Assembly: GCA_029551395.1 (NCBI GenBank)
Contig: JAKPFN010000123.1
Coordinates: forward strand, 62,001-126,000
Length of the DNA stretch: 64,000 nucleotides
Direction: 5' to 3'
DNA from: Armatimonadota bacterium
Lineage (GTDB): Bacteria; Armatimonadota; UBA5829; DTLH01
The notes beneath the pieces were generated by a model. It ran no database searches. It had not been told where the DNA came from and was given only the letters and a program-made list of their open reading frames with translations. Shown piece after piece: positions 1 through 8,362 of the stretch; position 1 is the stretch's first letter, and every line of letters begins with the position of its first letter. A program made the position numbers and the translations under genes.

Positions 1-1076
1 ACGCTTGCAAGGACATCTATAGCAGGATAATGATTCCGATGCGCCAAGTCTCTTGAAAGCACTATGTGTCCATCCAGAATGCTTCTAACTGAGTCGGCAA
101 CCGGTTCATTCATATCATCACCATCGACCAGGACGGTATAAAGCCCTGTGATGGAACCTCTGGCTGCAGTGCCAGACCTCTCGAGAAGCCTTGGAAGCAT
201 AGCAAAGACAGACGGCGTGTAACCTCTGGTAGTAGGCGGTTCTCCGATGGCTAAACCTACCTCACGCTGCGCCCAGGCTACTCGTGTAACGGAGTCCATC
301 ATCAAAATTACATCGTTGCCCTGATCTCTGAAGTATTCAGCTATCGATGTAGCAACCATCGCACCGCGCAATCGAGCGACTGCTACCTGGTCTGAAGTCG
401 CCACAACAACGACCGACCGTGCCAAGCCTTCCGGGCCGAGGTCTTTTTCAATGAAATCCCTGACTTCTCTGCCGCGTTCTCCTATCAGCGCAATCACGTT
501 GACATCCGCCACAGTGTTTCGGGCAATCATACCGAGCAATGTGCTCTTACCTACTCCACTACCTGCAAATATGCCAATACGCTGCCCCTTGCCACAGGTC
601 AGCACAGAATCTATAGCCCGAACACCAAATGACAACGGCTCTGTAATACGCAGCCGATCCAAAGGAGGCGGAGGTGTTCTTGCAGCAAGCCATTCATCCT
701 CAGCTTCAACAGGACCAAGACCATCTATGGGCCTGCCAAGACCGTCGATTACCCGTCCAAGTAGCCCCTTTCCAACCGGGACACGAAGCGAGGTTCCTGT
801 AGCGACTACATCGCTTCCCGGAGCAATCTCTTCCATCTCGCCAAGAGGCATCAAAAGCACGCTGTTCTCTTTGAACCCCACTACCTCCGCAAGAATTGGA
901 GAAGCATTACGCTTGTAGTGGATCTCACAGACCTCTCCAAGGTGAGCAGCAGGCCCGCGAGACTCTACAACGACGCCGACGACCTGTGAGACCTTGCCGT
1001 TCAGCTTCATTGTGTTCAGCCGCTCTACTATTGAACTGTATCTATCAAGATTCAGCGGGCACTGGAGATTTCCCAT
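1..1076 (-). CDS. fliI: Flagellum-specific ATP synthase FliI (3' end cut by window)
   Basis: ATPase of the flagellar type III export apparatus, acting at the cytoplasmic base of the basal body. The frame is open from the window edge to the start and gives about 358 of the usual roughly 440 residues, so about 80 C-terminal residues lie outside. The Walker A motif GSGVGKST falls near 543-570 and a Walker B-type run [15 protein letters not shown] near 280-310, followed by the FliI/F1-beta signature [15 protein letters not shown] start it at the ATG at 1074-1076, because the preceding residues ([15 protein letters not shown]) match the usual FliI N terminus; an internal ATG at 1010 would remove them. 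This start overlaps the 3' end of fliH by 32 bases, consistent with translational coupling. The assignment is firm; only the exact start is open. Confidence 0.95.
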   Translation of the reverse strand, partial: MGNLQCPLNLDRYSSIVERLNTMKLNGKVSQVVGVVVESRGPAAHLGEVCEIHYKRNASPILAEVVGFKENSVLLMPLGEMEEIAPGSDVVATGTSLRVPVGKGLLGRVIDGLGRPIDGLGPVEAEDEWLAARTPPPPLDRLRITEPLSFGVRAIDSVLTCGKGQRIGIFAGSGVGKSTLLGMIARNTVADVNVIALIGERGREVRDFIEKDLGPEGLARSVVVVATSDQVAVARLRGAMVATSIAEYFRDQGNDVILMMDSVTRVAWAQREVGLAIGEPPTTRGYTPSVFAMLPRLLERSGTAARGSITGLYTVLVDGDDMNEPVADSVRSILDGHIVLSRDLAHRNHYPAIDVLAS

Positions 1077-1767
1077 ACTTTACTGCCTCTGTCAGCGCTC
1101 TTTCGACTTCCTTGAGCTGTGTGTCGATTCGGGCGTCCAGATGTCCGTTCCCGGATTCTATAAGACACCCACCTTTATCAACACGGCGGTCTTCGATGAC
1201 TTCAACCGCTCTGATACCATCACAAGAACTCATTATTTCTTCTTTGTGTTCTCGTACAAGTTGATAATCTTCGGGATTGACCCGTATTTTTAAGTCCTGA
1301 CGATCCCTGAGCTGTCGAAGCCCTTCCTTAATAGTGGTCAGGACGAACCCATCACTATCATCTATCCTGCTGCGGACGATTTTTTGTGCTATATCAACAG
1401 CCAATTTAAGCAGTTGAGGCTCCATTAGTGACCAGAACTGGTCAAGCTGCCGGGCAGCATCATGTTCTAGCTCTACAAATTTGTTTTTCAGCACTTCATG
1501 CTCTGCATCGAGCTGTCTCAACCCTTCTTCGTAGCCTTCCCGATATGCAGCAGAGCGGATAGATTCCGCTTCATCTGATGCAGCTTGAACGAGCGATTCT
1601 GCTTCGATTTTTGCCTGTTCTATTATCTGTGCTGCTATCTCTTCCGGTGATTGGACTAAATCCTGGCAATCCTGCACATCAGCCAGACTTCTCTGCGGTG
1701 GATCCACAATATACTGCTGCTCCGGGTCGAAATTAAGCAGCGAGGTCTTCTTGATAACTCGATTCAA
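1045..1767 (-). CDS. fliH: Flagellar assembly protein FliH
   Basis: FliH is the regulator/stator-like partner that binds FliI and links it to the export gate. The 240-residue product has a long charged Ala/Glu-rich helix (about residues 45-110) and a C-terminal domain with the family's [14 protein letters not shown] pattern. I choose a TTG start at 1767: a GGAGG sequence lies 9 bases upstream (complement of 1777-1782) and the resulting N terminus MNRVIKKTS resembles that of FliH proteins. The longer reading from ATG 1800 would overlap fliG by 68 bases and adds a basic stretch with no family counterpart. It still overlaps fliG by 35 bases and fliI by 32. Identity rests on gene order plus the coiled-coil pattern, since FliH is poorly conserved. 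Confidence 0.88.
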   Translation of the reverse strand: MNRVIKKTSLLNFDPEQQYIVDPPQRSLADVQDCQDLVQSPEEIAAQIIEQAKIEAESLVQAASDEAESIRSAAYREGYEEGLRQLDAEHEVLKNKFVELEHDAARQLDQFWSLMEPQLLKLAVDIAQKIVRSRIDDSDGFVLTTIKEGLRQLRDRQDLKIRVNPEDYQLVREHKEEIMSSCDGIRAVEVIEDRRVDKGGCLIESGNGHLDARIDTQLKEVERALTEAVKYGKSPVPAES

Positions 1768-2800
1768 GCGATGATTCCTCCTCTGCTGTTCCTTCGACAA
1801 CTACATCATCAGAGTTTCTAAGCATTGCTTCACCACTGGCAAGGAGTCTTCTGACGACATAAACAATCTTTTGCTGGGCTGCTTCGACATCTTTAGCCCT
1901 GACATTAGTAATCAGTTCCAAGTCTTCCTTAAGCATCTCCGCCACACGTTCAGACATGTTCTTGAATATGAGGTCTTTGAGTACATCATCCGCGCCTTTG
2001 AGCGCCAGACGGAGGTCTTCCTGATCGATTTCTCGAAGGACAACCTGCACTGTGCGGTCTTCAAGCTTAGGAAGGTCTTCAAAGACAAACATCATGCTGC
2101 GGACTTCCTCAGCAACATTGGGATCCTGGTTTGCAAGGGTCTCAAGGACATTGCGTTCTGTAGGGCGGGTCACGCTGTTCAGTATTTCAACCAGGGCTTT
2201 AGGTCCTGCAGTTACGGCTGGTTTATCTGTAAATGCAGAGGCTTTGACCTGCAGCGCTTCTTCTATTGCAGCGAGAGCTTCCGGGTCAGGTTCCGTGGTC
2301 ATACAGATTCGGTGAGCAACTTCCGTCTGCAATTCTTCAGTGAATTCGGAAAGAACAGCAGCGGCTTTTTCTGATGGCAGATATGTCAAGACCAATGCAG
2401 CAACCTGCGGATGCTCTTTGGAAAGCATCCTGGCAAGATGACTTGTATCTATACCCCAGAGGGATTCAAACGGTCTGTTATAGACTGGGCTGCCTGCCTT
2501 TACTAACAGCTCGCTTGCTTTCTCTCCACCTACTACCTGCTCCAACACCTGCGCTGCAAAGTCCTTACCACCCTGAGCACCGGCCATAGAGTTAGTAACA
2601 AGTTGCTCGAATTCGCCGATGACTGCATCCATAAGTTCTCGATCGACGTTTTCCAGCTTGATGATCTGAGCAGAAAGCCGTTCGATCTCCGACTCAGTAA
2701 GATGTTTGAACACCTGTGCAGCAATGTTGGTACCGAGTGCTACCAACAGGATACTTGCTTTTTCCAATCCTGTGAGATCTTTAATATCTCTAGCTGACAT
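1733..2800 (-). CDS. fliG: Flagellar motor switch protein FliG
   Basis: FliG is the rotor protein of the C ring: it binds the FliF tail with its N-terminal domain and meets the stator with its C-terminal domain. The 355-residue length is normal. The N terminus (LTGLEKASILLVALG) is typical. The middle domain carries the EHPQ motif (SKEHPQVAALVLTYLP, residues about 128-144). The C-terminal domain has the charged helix EDLPKLEDRTVQVVLREID expected for torque generation. It lies 39 bases downstream of fliF. The extra acidic tail after the ARMC/C domains (VVEGTAEEESS) is a minor local feature. There is no sign of damage and the call is secure. Confidence 0.96.
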   Translation of the reverse strand: MSARDIKDLTGLEKASILLVALGTNIAAQVFKHLTESEIERLSAQIIKLENVDRELMDAVIGEFEQLVTNSMAGAQGGKDFAAQVLEQVVGGEKASELLVKAGSPVYNRPFESLWGIDTSHLARMLSKEHPQVAALVLTYLPSEKAAAVLSEFTEELQTEVAHRICMTTEPDPEALAAIEEALQVKASAFTDKPAVTAGPKALVEILNSVTRPTERNVLETLANQDPNVAEEVRSMMFVFEDLPKLEDRTVQVVLREIDQEDLRLALKGADDVLKDLIFKNMSERVAEMLKEDLELITNVRAKDVEAAQQKIVYVVRRLLASGEAMLRNSDDVVVEGTAEEESSLESSYQEDLAA

Positions 2801-2839
2801 AAATAGACACCACTACAATATCTTGGACTAGCATAAAAA

Positions 2840-4438
2840 TTACGATTCAGACATCCAGGCACGAAGCGCTCGCGCTATGTCCTGAGGTTTAGGCTGTATT
2901 GAGCTTTCTTCGCTGTTTGGCAGCGTAACTACATCGTTGGTTCCGACCTGTGGGGAATCATATCCTTGCAATGGTGATCCCACTGCAGGTTCCTGCCCCA
3001 TCTGGACGGGATTACTGACCATAATCTCTTCAACTACGGTTCCGGCGGACTCAGGAACCTGAACCTTGATCTGCTTCAACATACCTTTTAGGAAGAATAA
3101 AAATGCAAACAGCAAAAGGACTCCAGCTACGCTTTTACCAACCGACAGGTAGGTAGACTTGGAAGCAACGGCCTTCATCTCTTTAGCTTGTTCTTTGGCG
3201 ACCGTGTCATCAAATGCGATGCTCTCGACCGTGATTTGATCGCCTCTTTCGAGTTCTATTCCTGCTGCTGCAGCAACTGCGTTTTGGATAGACGGAATCT
3301 TGGATGCATCCACCTTGCCATCTACCATAACAGCAACAGACATCTTTTCTACCTGTCCTGGGGCTGTAATTACGTGCTCGGTGGTTTTGGAAACTTCATA
3401 TTTAGCGCTTGATTCGACGCGCTGATAACCACCTTCGCCTACCGGAGTAACCTCAGTAACAGAACTATCTGGATTCAGCGCAGGTCTTACACCTACAATA
3501 CCGCCAACTCTGCCATCAGCCTCACTGTAGGCTTCCTCGGTCCTGTCTTCGCTGAGCAAAATACCTTTGTTGCCTTCTACAGGCTCGTAAAGCTCGCTGT
3601 TTTTCTCCTTGCGGTCGAAATTGATCTTTGCATTGACCCGGACTACGGATTTATTGGGACCAAGAACCCGTTCCAGCATCGACTGAATATCCTGTTGGAC
3701 CTGGTGTTCATATGCTCTCTTTAGCCTGAGCTGAGAAGCATTCAGTCTCGGGTCAAGACCGGTAGCTTCATCTGTAGGTTCGGAAAGCAGGTTACCGTTG
3801 GTATCTACAACAGCCACTTGATTTGGCGTTAAGCCTTCTACAGCCGAAGATACCAGTCTGACAATACCTGCCACCTGATCTGATCCCATCTGGCTGCCTG
3901 GTCTCAGTTTAAGCTGGACCGAAGCCTTGGGCTGTTTCTTTTCATCTGCAAAAACGCTCTCTTCGGGAATGGAAATCAACACTTTGGACTGCATTACACC
4001 ATCCAACTGGTCAATTGTCCGGCTGAGTTCACCCTGTAATGCTCTTTGATAACTCACCCGCTGACTGAATTCAGTCATTCCAAAGCTCGATTTATCGAAT
4101 ATCTCGAAACCAACGTTGCTTGACTCAGGCAGTCCCTGGCTTGCAAGCTGCATACGGGTCTCGTGAACCTTGTTTGCGGGGATTTTTATCGCTGTTCCGT
4201 CTACTTCGTATGGAATCTTGCTTTCCTGCAGTTTTGCAACGATTGCTCCCGAATCACCAGACTCAAGACCAGTGAAAAGCACTGCCATCTTAGGCTTGGT
4301 GGCAACCAGAGAAACAACCAGAAGCAAAACAACACTTGTTGATATGAATATTGCAGTAATAAACCGCTGGGTGCTGTTTAGAGTCCCCCAGAACTTTGCT
4401 ATTGCCTGCATTGGTCCCAGTTTTGAAAGTTGATCCAT
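2840..4438 (-). CDS. fliF: Flagellar MS-ring protein FliF
   Basis: FliF forms the MS ring, the membrane platform on which the flagellar rotor and export gate are built. At 532 residues it is of family size. It has a first transmembrane helix at about 25-46, followed by the YscJ-like domain (LFTGLESGDSGAIVAKLQ), a long periplasmic part and a second transmembrane helix at about 430-452. The C-terminal tail ends in PQDIARALRAWMSES, the segment that in this family binds FliG. The start is ATG 4438. fliE lies 56 bases upstream and fliG 39 bases downstream, so these genes are probably on one transcript from the sigma-54 promoter before flgB. Confidence 0.97.
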   Translation of the reverse strand: MDQLSKLGPMQAIAKFWGTLNSTQRFITAIFISTSVVLLLVVSLVATKPKMAVLFTGLESGDSGAIVAKLQESKIPYEVDGTAIKIPANKVHETRMQLASQGLPESSNVGFEIFDKSSFGMTEFSQRVSYQRALQGELSRTIDQLDGVMQSKVLISIPEESVFADEKKQPKASVQLKLRPGSQMGSDQVAGIVRLVSSAVEGLTPNQVAVVDTNGNLLSEPTDEATGLDPRLNASQLRLKRAYEHQVQQDIQSMLERVLGPNKSVVRVNAKINFDRKEKNSELYEPVEGNKGILLSEDRTEEAYSEADGRVGGIVGVRPALNPDSSVTEVTPVGEGGYQRVESSAKYEVSKTTEHVITAPGQVEKMSVAVMVDGKVDASKIPSIQNAVAAAAGIELERGDQITVESIAFDDTVAKEQAKEMKAVASKSTYLSVGKSVAGVLLLFAFLFFLKGMLKQIKVQVPESAGTVVEEIMVSNPVQMGQEPAVGSPLQGYDSPQVGTNDVVTLPNSEESSIQPKPQDIARALRAWMSES

Positions 4439-4494
4439 ATACCGCGTCCTCTAGAGTGCGCTGTGGTTTATTTTGAGTGCAAGTAGATTTATTT

Positions 4495-4785
4495 CTAGAC
4501 CTGCATCTTCATAATTTCCTGATAAGCCTCGATAACCTTGTTTCTGACCTGCACAGTGAACTGCAGGGCTGTGCTGGCTTTCTGCATCGCAATCATTGCC
4601 TGATGGATGTCTACAGGATCACCAACTGCGAGTTTGGCAGCAAGCTGGTCTGCATTGGTCTGCAGCTCGTTGACATCTGAGATTGCATCTTTAATCATCC
4701 CGCCAAAGCTGTCAGCCGAGGACTTACTTCGCACGGTATCGACTGAAGCAGGGATAAACTGACTGCCTATGCCATCGATTCTCAT
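4495..4785 (-). CDS. fliE: Flagellar hook-basal body adaptor FliE
   Basis: FliE is the small adaptor joining the MS ring to the first rod protein. The 96-residue product has the conserved C-terminal half: a run of helices ending in AMIAMQKASTALQFTVQ followed by VRNKVIEAYQEIMKMQV, the family's hallmark ending. The start ATG at 4785 has an AGGAG-type site 8-10 bases upstream. It sits 17 bases after flgC, in the classic flgB-flgC-fliE order. Nothing is unusual. Confidence 0.96.
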   Translation of the reverse strand: MRIDGIGSQFIPASVDTVRSKSSADSFGGMIKDAISDVNELQTNADQLAAKLAVGDPVDIHQAMIAMQKASTALQFTVQVRNKVIEAYQEIMKMQV

Positions 4786-4802
4786 ATTCCGTCAGCTCCT
4801 TT

Positions 4803-5213
4803 CTAACCTCTGCCGATTTCCATGGCTCTGTTTGCCATGCTCTTTGCAGCTTGAATAGCCTGCACATTGGCTTCATAAGACCTGGTAGCAGTTATCATAT
4901 CCACCATCTCTTCCACAATGTTGATGTTAGGCATGGCAACCATACCACTGGCATCAGCATCAGGATGAGAAGGATCGTAAACCATCTTGGGAGGATCCTG
5001 GCTTTCTACCACTTCATCTACTTCAACACCAGCTCTACCCGACTCAAACGGATTGGTATTCGACATGAAGACAACCTCTTGCTTCCGGTAAGGGCCGCCG
5101 CTTTCTGTGCGAGTGGTGTTGACGTTGGCAATGTTGCTGGCTATGGCATCCAGCCTCACGCGCTGGGCAAAAAGTCCCGATGCACTGATATCGATTGAGG
5201 AGATATTACTCAC
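4803..5213 (-). CDS. flgC: Flagellar proximal rod protein FlgC
   Basis: FlgC is one of the axial rod proteins crossing the periplasm. The 136-residue protein starts with the rod-protein pattern ISASGLFAQRVRLDAIASNIANVNTTRT and ends with the matching C-terminal helix EMVDMITATRSYEANVQAI plus AAKSMANRAMEIGRG. The start is GTG at 5213, supported by GGGAGG about 8 bases upstream; flgB ends only 2 bases before. Typical length is 134-150 residues. It is part of the flgBC-fliEFGHI operon. Confidence 0.97.
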   Translation of the reverse strand: MSNISSIDISASGLFAQRVRLDAIASNIANVNTTRTESGGPYRKQEVVFMSNTNPFESGRAGVEVDEVVESQDPPKMVYDPSHPDADASGMVAMPNINIVEEMVDMITATRSYEANVQAIQAAKSMANRAMEIGRG

Positions 5214-5215
5214 CT

Positions 5216-5599
5216 TTAACGCCTCCCTTCAGTGATAGCTGTTCGGGTCATCGATCCCTTCAGATTCAACAAATGGATGAGCGCTTCGTAGCGAAGAGTG
5301 TTTTTAGTAAGCTCAGCCATCTCTTTGTCGATAGAAACGTTATTGCCGTCAGGTCTGGTCGGACTGGTAGAATCCACATCGACACTTGCTTCAGATTCGG
5401 ATATGCGTTTTTTAGCGCTTCCAGTGGTTCCACCATCGAGTGCCGCACGCAGTTTATCTTCAAACCTGACTTCGGAGCGTGTAAACCCAGGAGTCTCTGC
5501 GTTGGCGATGTTGTTAGCAATCACCTTATGCCTGAGCGCAAGACCATCCAGTGTTTTTGACAGCGTAAGCGTCGTTATATCCGAGAAAAAATCTGACAT
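5216..5599 (-). CDS. flgB: Flagellar basal-body rod protein FlgB
   Basis: FlgB is the most membrane-proximal rod protein and first gene of the basal-body operon. The 127-residue product carries the rod signature LRHKVIANNIANAETPGFTRSEV near residues 22-44 (LDGLALRHKVIANN...) and the C-terminal helix NTLRYEALIHLLNLK. I prefer the ATG at 5599: a GGAGG sequence (complement of 5611-5616) lies 11 bases upstream, whereas a GTG at 5611 would overlap that site. A consensus sigma-54 promoter is present at 5645-5660, giving a short leader of about 35 bases. This placement makes it the leader gene of the transcript. Confidence 0.96.
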   Translation of the reverse strand: MSDFFSDITTLTLSKTLDGLALRHKVIANNIANAETPGFTRSEVRFEDKLRAALDGGTTGSAKKRISESEASVDVDSTSPTRPDGNNVSIDKEMAELTKNTLRYEALIHLLNLKGSMTRTAITEGRR

Positions 5600-5644
5600 G
5601 CTGCACTTCACCTCCTGCCGACTGACATACGGCGCGTATATTAC

Positions 5645-5660
5645 AGCAATTGTCGTGCCA
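5645..5660 (-). promoter_or_regulatory. Sigma-54 (-24/-12) promoter of the flgB operon
   Basis: Read on the minus strand this is TGGCACGACAATTGCT, which matches the sigma-54 consensus TGGCACG-N4-TTGCW at every fixed position with correct spacing. It lies 46 bases upstream of the flgB start and about 50 bases downstream of the rpoN stop; predicted transcription starts near 5634. The neighbouring NtrC-type activator with a GAFTGA motif supplies the activator such a promoter needs. Confidence 0.9.
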
Positions 5661-5707
5661 GGGTAATGAAGCTGTAGTCGATAAAGGGGATAATAGAGCG
5701 GATTGAG

Positions 5708-7126
5708 TTATGCTAACCGGTATTCAGCAGGAAGCACCCGCAGTTCGTCCCTGTATTTGGCTACCGTACGGCGGGCAATCTGGACTCCCTGCGCTTGCAG
5801 CCGTTCTGCTATCTGACCATCCGAGAGCGGGCGGCCATTTATGCGTTCCTGAGCAAGCTTTCGGACAAGCTCCTTGATGGGAAGAGCCGCATCGAAAAGC
5901 ATGTCAAACGGGATAACCTCCCCGGAAGGAAGTTGAATAGTCTTGTTATCAGTAGCGCGGCAGATAGTGGACTCATGCAGTCCTACTTGTTGGGCAAGCT
6001 GTTTTCTGGTCATCGGTTTCAGATAAGCGGGGCCTTTGATGATGAACTCCAACTGGCATTTTAACAGTTCAGAAGCTATCGTACGCAAAGCGGTTTTACG
6101 AAACTCGAGTGCGTCTATGAGAGATTTGGCATTTTGCACGCTTTCTCTGACCCGTTCTCGGTCTTTATCAGAAAAACCATTCTTCTTGCGGGACATTTCT
6201 GCGTGCAGGCTGGCATATATCTCATCAACAGTTATTCGGCTGGAGATTGGGTCCACTACCTCTGCAACCAAACCGGCCTCCGAGTCTCTGATGATTACAT
6301 CAGGAGCAAGTTTGGCTTCTCTGCGAGGAGCCATAGTCTGCCAGGGGTCTCTGAACATACTGGCAGGATAAGGATTCAATTTTTTCCTGATGTAATGCAG
6401 TGCAGCAACTACAGAATCACGAGAAATCTCCAGGGAACGGGAAATTTCGTCGAGTTTCATCTTTGACATGCTCTCCCAGCAGTCTGTGATGATGCGGCAG
6501 GCGATTTCATGGTGCTCATCATCTGCAGGAAGATAGCGAATTTGAATTAACAGGCATTCCTGGAGACTTCTGGCAGCAACTCCGGGAGGGTCAAGCATTT
6601 GAAGTTGTTCCAGGACTGCCTCAAGCTGAGGCACACTCATTTCGAACCTTGAAGCTATATCAAAAAGCGGTTCTCTAAGATAGCCATCTTCGTCCAGACA
6701 TTCTACGATAAACTCGGCAACAGGGATGTCATCTTCACGGAACTGCGCGTGAATCTGCTCTTTCAAGTGTGCTTCAAGAGAACTCGGAGCAGCTACATGG
6801 GCAAACGGCTCATATACAAAATCGTCATTTGGCTCAGGTTCAGTCCAGTTGTCTTCAGTCCAGTCGTCGGTATCGGACTCATCGGGATATTCAATCTCAT
6901 CAACCAACCGTGAGCCGCATGTGCTGCATTGTCCATCGATTAGCATCGTACCGCAAACCGGGCAGGACAACTCTTCTTGAAGTGAAAGCGCTGGATTATC
7001 GTTCAACTCAGTCTGAACGAACTCCTGAAGCTCCTGAAGCCCCATCTTGAGCACAGATTTACCTAAAATATGCTCCGGGACCATCCCGGTAGTCTGTTTT
7101 TGCGATACTCCAAAACCTATAGGCAT
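5708..7126 (-). CDS. rpoN: RNA polymerase sigma-54 factor RpoN with an added zinc-ribbon-like segment
   Basis: Sigma-54 directs RNA polymerase to -24/-12 promoters and needs an AAA+ activator. The 472-residue protein has the N-terminal activator-contact region (about 25-55, LQELQEFVQTELNDNPALS), the core-binding region, a helix-turn-helix (ARQVGLHESTICRAT-like, about 375-395) and the RpoN box ARRTVAKYRDELRV near the C terminus. Odd feature: between region I and the core-binding domain lies CPVCGTMLIDGQCSTCG, two CxxC pairs spaced like a zinc ribbon, then an acidic Asp/Glu/Trp-rich stretch. It is not part of canonical RpoN. The gene lies 46 bases after the regulator gene and directly before the flgB promoter. 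Assignment is firm; zinc binding is inferred from the cysteines. Confidence 0.95.
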   Translation of the reverse strand: MPIGFGVSQKQTTGMVPEHILGKSVLKMGLQELQEFVQTELNDNPALSLQEELSCPVCGTMLIDGQCSTCGSRLVDEIEYPDESDTDDWTEDNWTEPEPNDDFVYEPFAHVAAPSSLEAHLKEQIHAQFREDDIPVAEFIVECLDEDGYLREPLFDIASRFEMSVPQLEAVLEQLQMLDPPGVAARSLQECLLIQIRYLPADDEHHEIACRIITDCWESMSKMKLDEISRSLEISRDSVVAALHYIRKKLNPYPASMFRDPWQTMAPRREAKLAPDVIIRDSEAGLVAEVVDPISSRITVDEIYASLHAEMSRKKNGFSDKDRERVRESVQNAKSLIDALEFRKTALRTIASELLKCQLEFIIKGPAYLKPMTRKQLAQQVGLHESTICRATDNKTIQLPSGEVIPFDMLFDAALPIKELVRKLAQERINGRPLSDGQIAERLQAQGVQIARRTVAKYRDELRVLPAEYRLA

Positions 7127-7172
7127 TGTTGTATTATATTGAGCTGCGGTCTTTTCTGGTTACCGCTTTACA

Positions 7173-7538
7173 CTACCCTCCAAGTGCTGTTGAGACGACT
7201 CTGATTACATCGTCTAAAAGAAACGGCTTTCTGATGCAGGCGTAAGCGCCTGATATATAGCCGTCTTTGATGTCCGATTCCTCTGCGTAACCGGTCATCA
7301 ATATGACCTTTGTTTCCGGCGATACCTGCTGGATGTGCTTTGCAAGCTCGATTCCTGCAGGTTCTTCCGTTAGAAAAACGTCAACAAGCGCTGCATTGAA
7401 CGGTTTGCTATCCAGCAGAGAACGGGCAGAGGTTGAATCTTCACAGGCTTCAACTTCATGGCCTTCAAGTTCCAGAATATCCTGCAGAACAGTGCGAAGA
7501 CCCGCTTCATCGTCAACAACCAGAATCCGTGCGGTCAT
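7173..7538 (-). CDS. Single-domain response regulator (CheY-like)
   Basis: A stand-alone receiver domain of 121 residues, expected to be phosphorylated by a sensor kinase. Visible receiver landmarks are the acidic pair in ILVVDDEAG, the phospho-acceptor Asp in ALVDVFL (about residue 52), the conserved Thr in ILMTGYAEE and the Lys in CIRKPF. No output domain follows. The start ATG overlaps the stop of the preceding kinase gene by one base (coordinate 7538), so the two are translationally coupled and probably form a cognate pair. The target is not evident; placement next to rpoN and flagellar genes suggests control of motility. Confidence 0.92.
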   Translation of the reverse strand: MTARILVVDDEAGLRTVLQDILELEGHEVEACEDSTSARSLLDSKPFNAALVDVFLTEEPAGIELAKHIQQVSPETKVILMTGYAEESDIKDGYISGAYACIRKPFLLDDVIRVVSTALGG

Positions 7539-8362
7539 TACAGAGCCGGCCCTCCAACTGGCAGATGAAGTAGCACAGTAGTGCCATCTTCACCTGTTTC
7601 GGCTATCTCTACACTTCCGCCAAGTTCCTGCATCAAATACAAACTCCTTGTCAGACCTAGCCCTTTGGCTTTTTCTCTGGTTGAGAAGAACGGTTCAAAG
7701 ACTCTCGGCAATATATCTTCAGGTATCCCCTGCCCTGTGTCAGAGACAGAGATACAAATCCTGTCCTGAGCAGGCATTGATAACCCTACGGTCACAGTCC
7801 CATCTTCCTGAATAGCCAAATGAGCGTTCCTGATCAGTTCAAACAGTGCCCGAACGAGCAGTTCTCTATCGGTGCGGATTTCCTGAATAAAATCCTCGGG
7901 AATGATGACTTCCACCTTCCCGCTCATACCATAGCCTGCAAGATCTGCTGCTTCCTCAACTATCTGGAAAAGGTCCACAAGTTGAATATCAGGCTCTACA
8001 GGTCTGGTAAAGTCCAACAGCTCGTTCGTAATACTTGCACAACGTTCAATCTGGTTTCGAATAGCATCCGTATAGCGCAGATAAGCTTCCAGCGAGATCG
8101 GATCTGTAATATCTCTTTCAAGACGACGGGCCAGAAGCTGTGCGTTGCCGGATATAGCCCCAAGCGGGTTGTTAATTCGATGTGCAAGCCATGCCGCAAG
8201 ACGGCTGGCAGCCTCCAACCGCTCCGAATTGATCCGTTCCTGCAAATCACCGGCAAACTGACGCGCAATCTCCGCAGATTCCTTATCATCCTTAGCCAAA
8301 CGAACGCGCGAAACCAGATCATCAATCTGACTAGTAACATTATCGGGGAGTTTACTTCTCAT
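7538..8362 (-). CDS. Sensor histidine kinase, cytoplasmic
   Basis: A 274-residue soluble histidine kinase with no transmembrane helix. After a short N-terminal helix it shows the H box LAAWLAHRINNPLGAISGN (phospho-acceptor His at about residue 70), an N box ELIRNAHLAIQED, a G1 box SVSDTGQGIPEDILPRVFEPFFS and the G2 region GLGLTRSLYLMQELGG. I choose ATG 8362, which overlaps the end of the upstream activator gene by 11 bases. A TTG 33 bases earlier would give 285 residues, with no better ribosome site. With kinase upstream, activator, and receiver downstream it is reminiscent of FlrB/AtoS-type flagellar or nitrogen regulators. The signal sensed is unknown. Confidence 0.9.
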   Translation of the reverse strand: MRSKLPDNVTSQIDDLVSRVRLAKDDKESAEIARQFAGDLQERINSERLEAASRLAAWLAHRINNPLGAISGNAQLLARRLERDITDPISLEAYLRYTDAIRNQIERCASITNELLDFTRPVEPDIQLVDLFQIVEEAADLAGYGMSGKVEVIIPEDFIQEIRTDRELLVRALFELIRNAHLAIQEDGTVTVGLSMPAQDRICISVSDTGQGIPEDILPRVFEPFFSTREKAKGLGLTRSLYLMQELGGSVEIAETGEDGTTVLLHLPVGGPAL

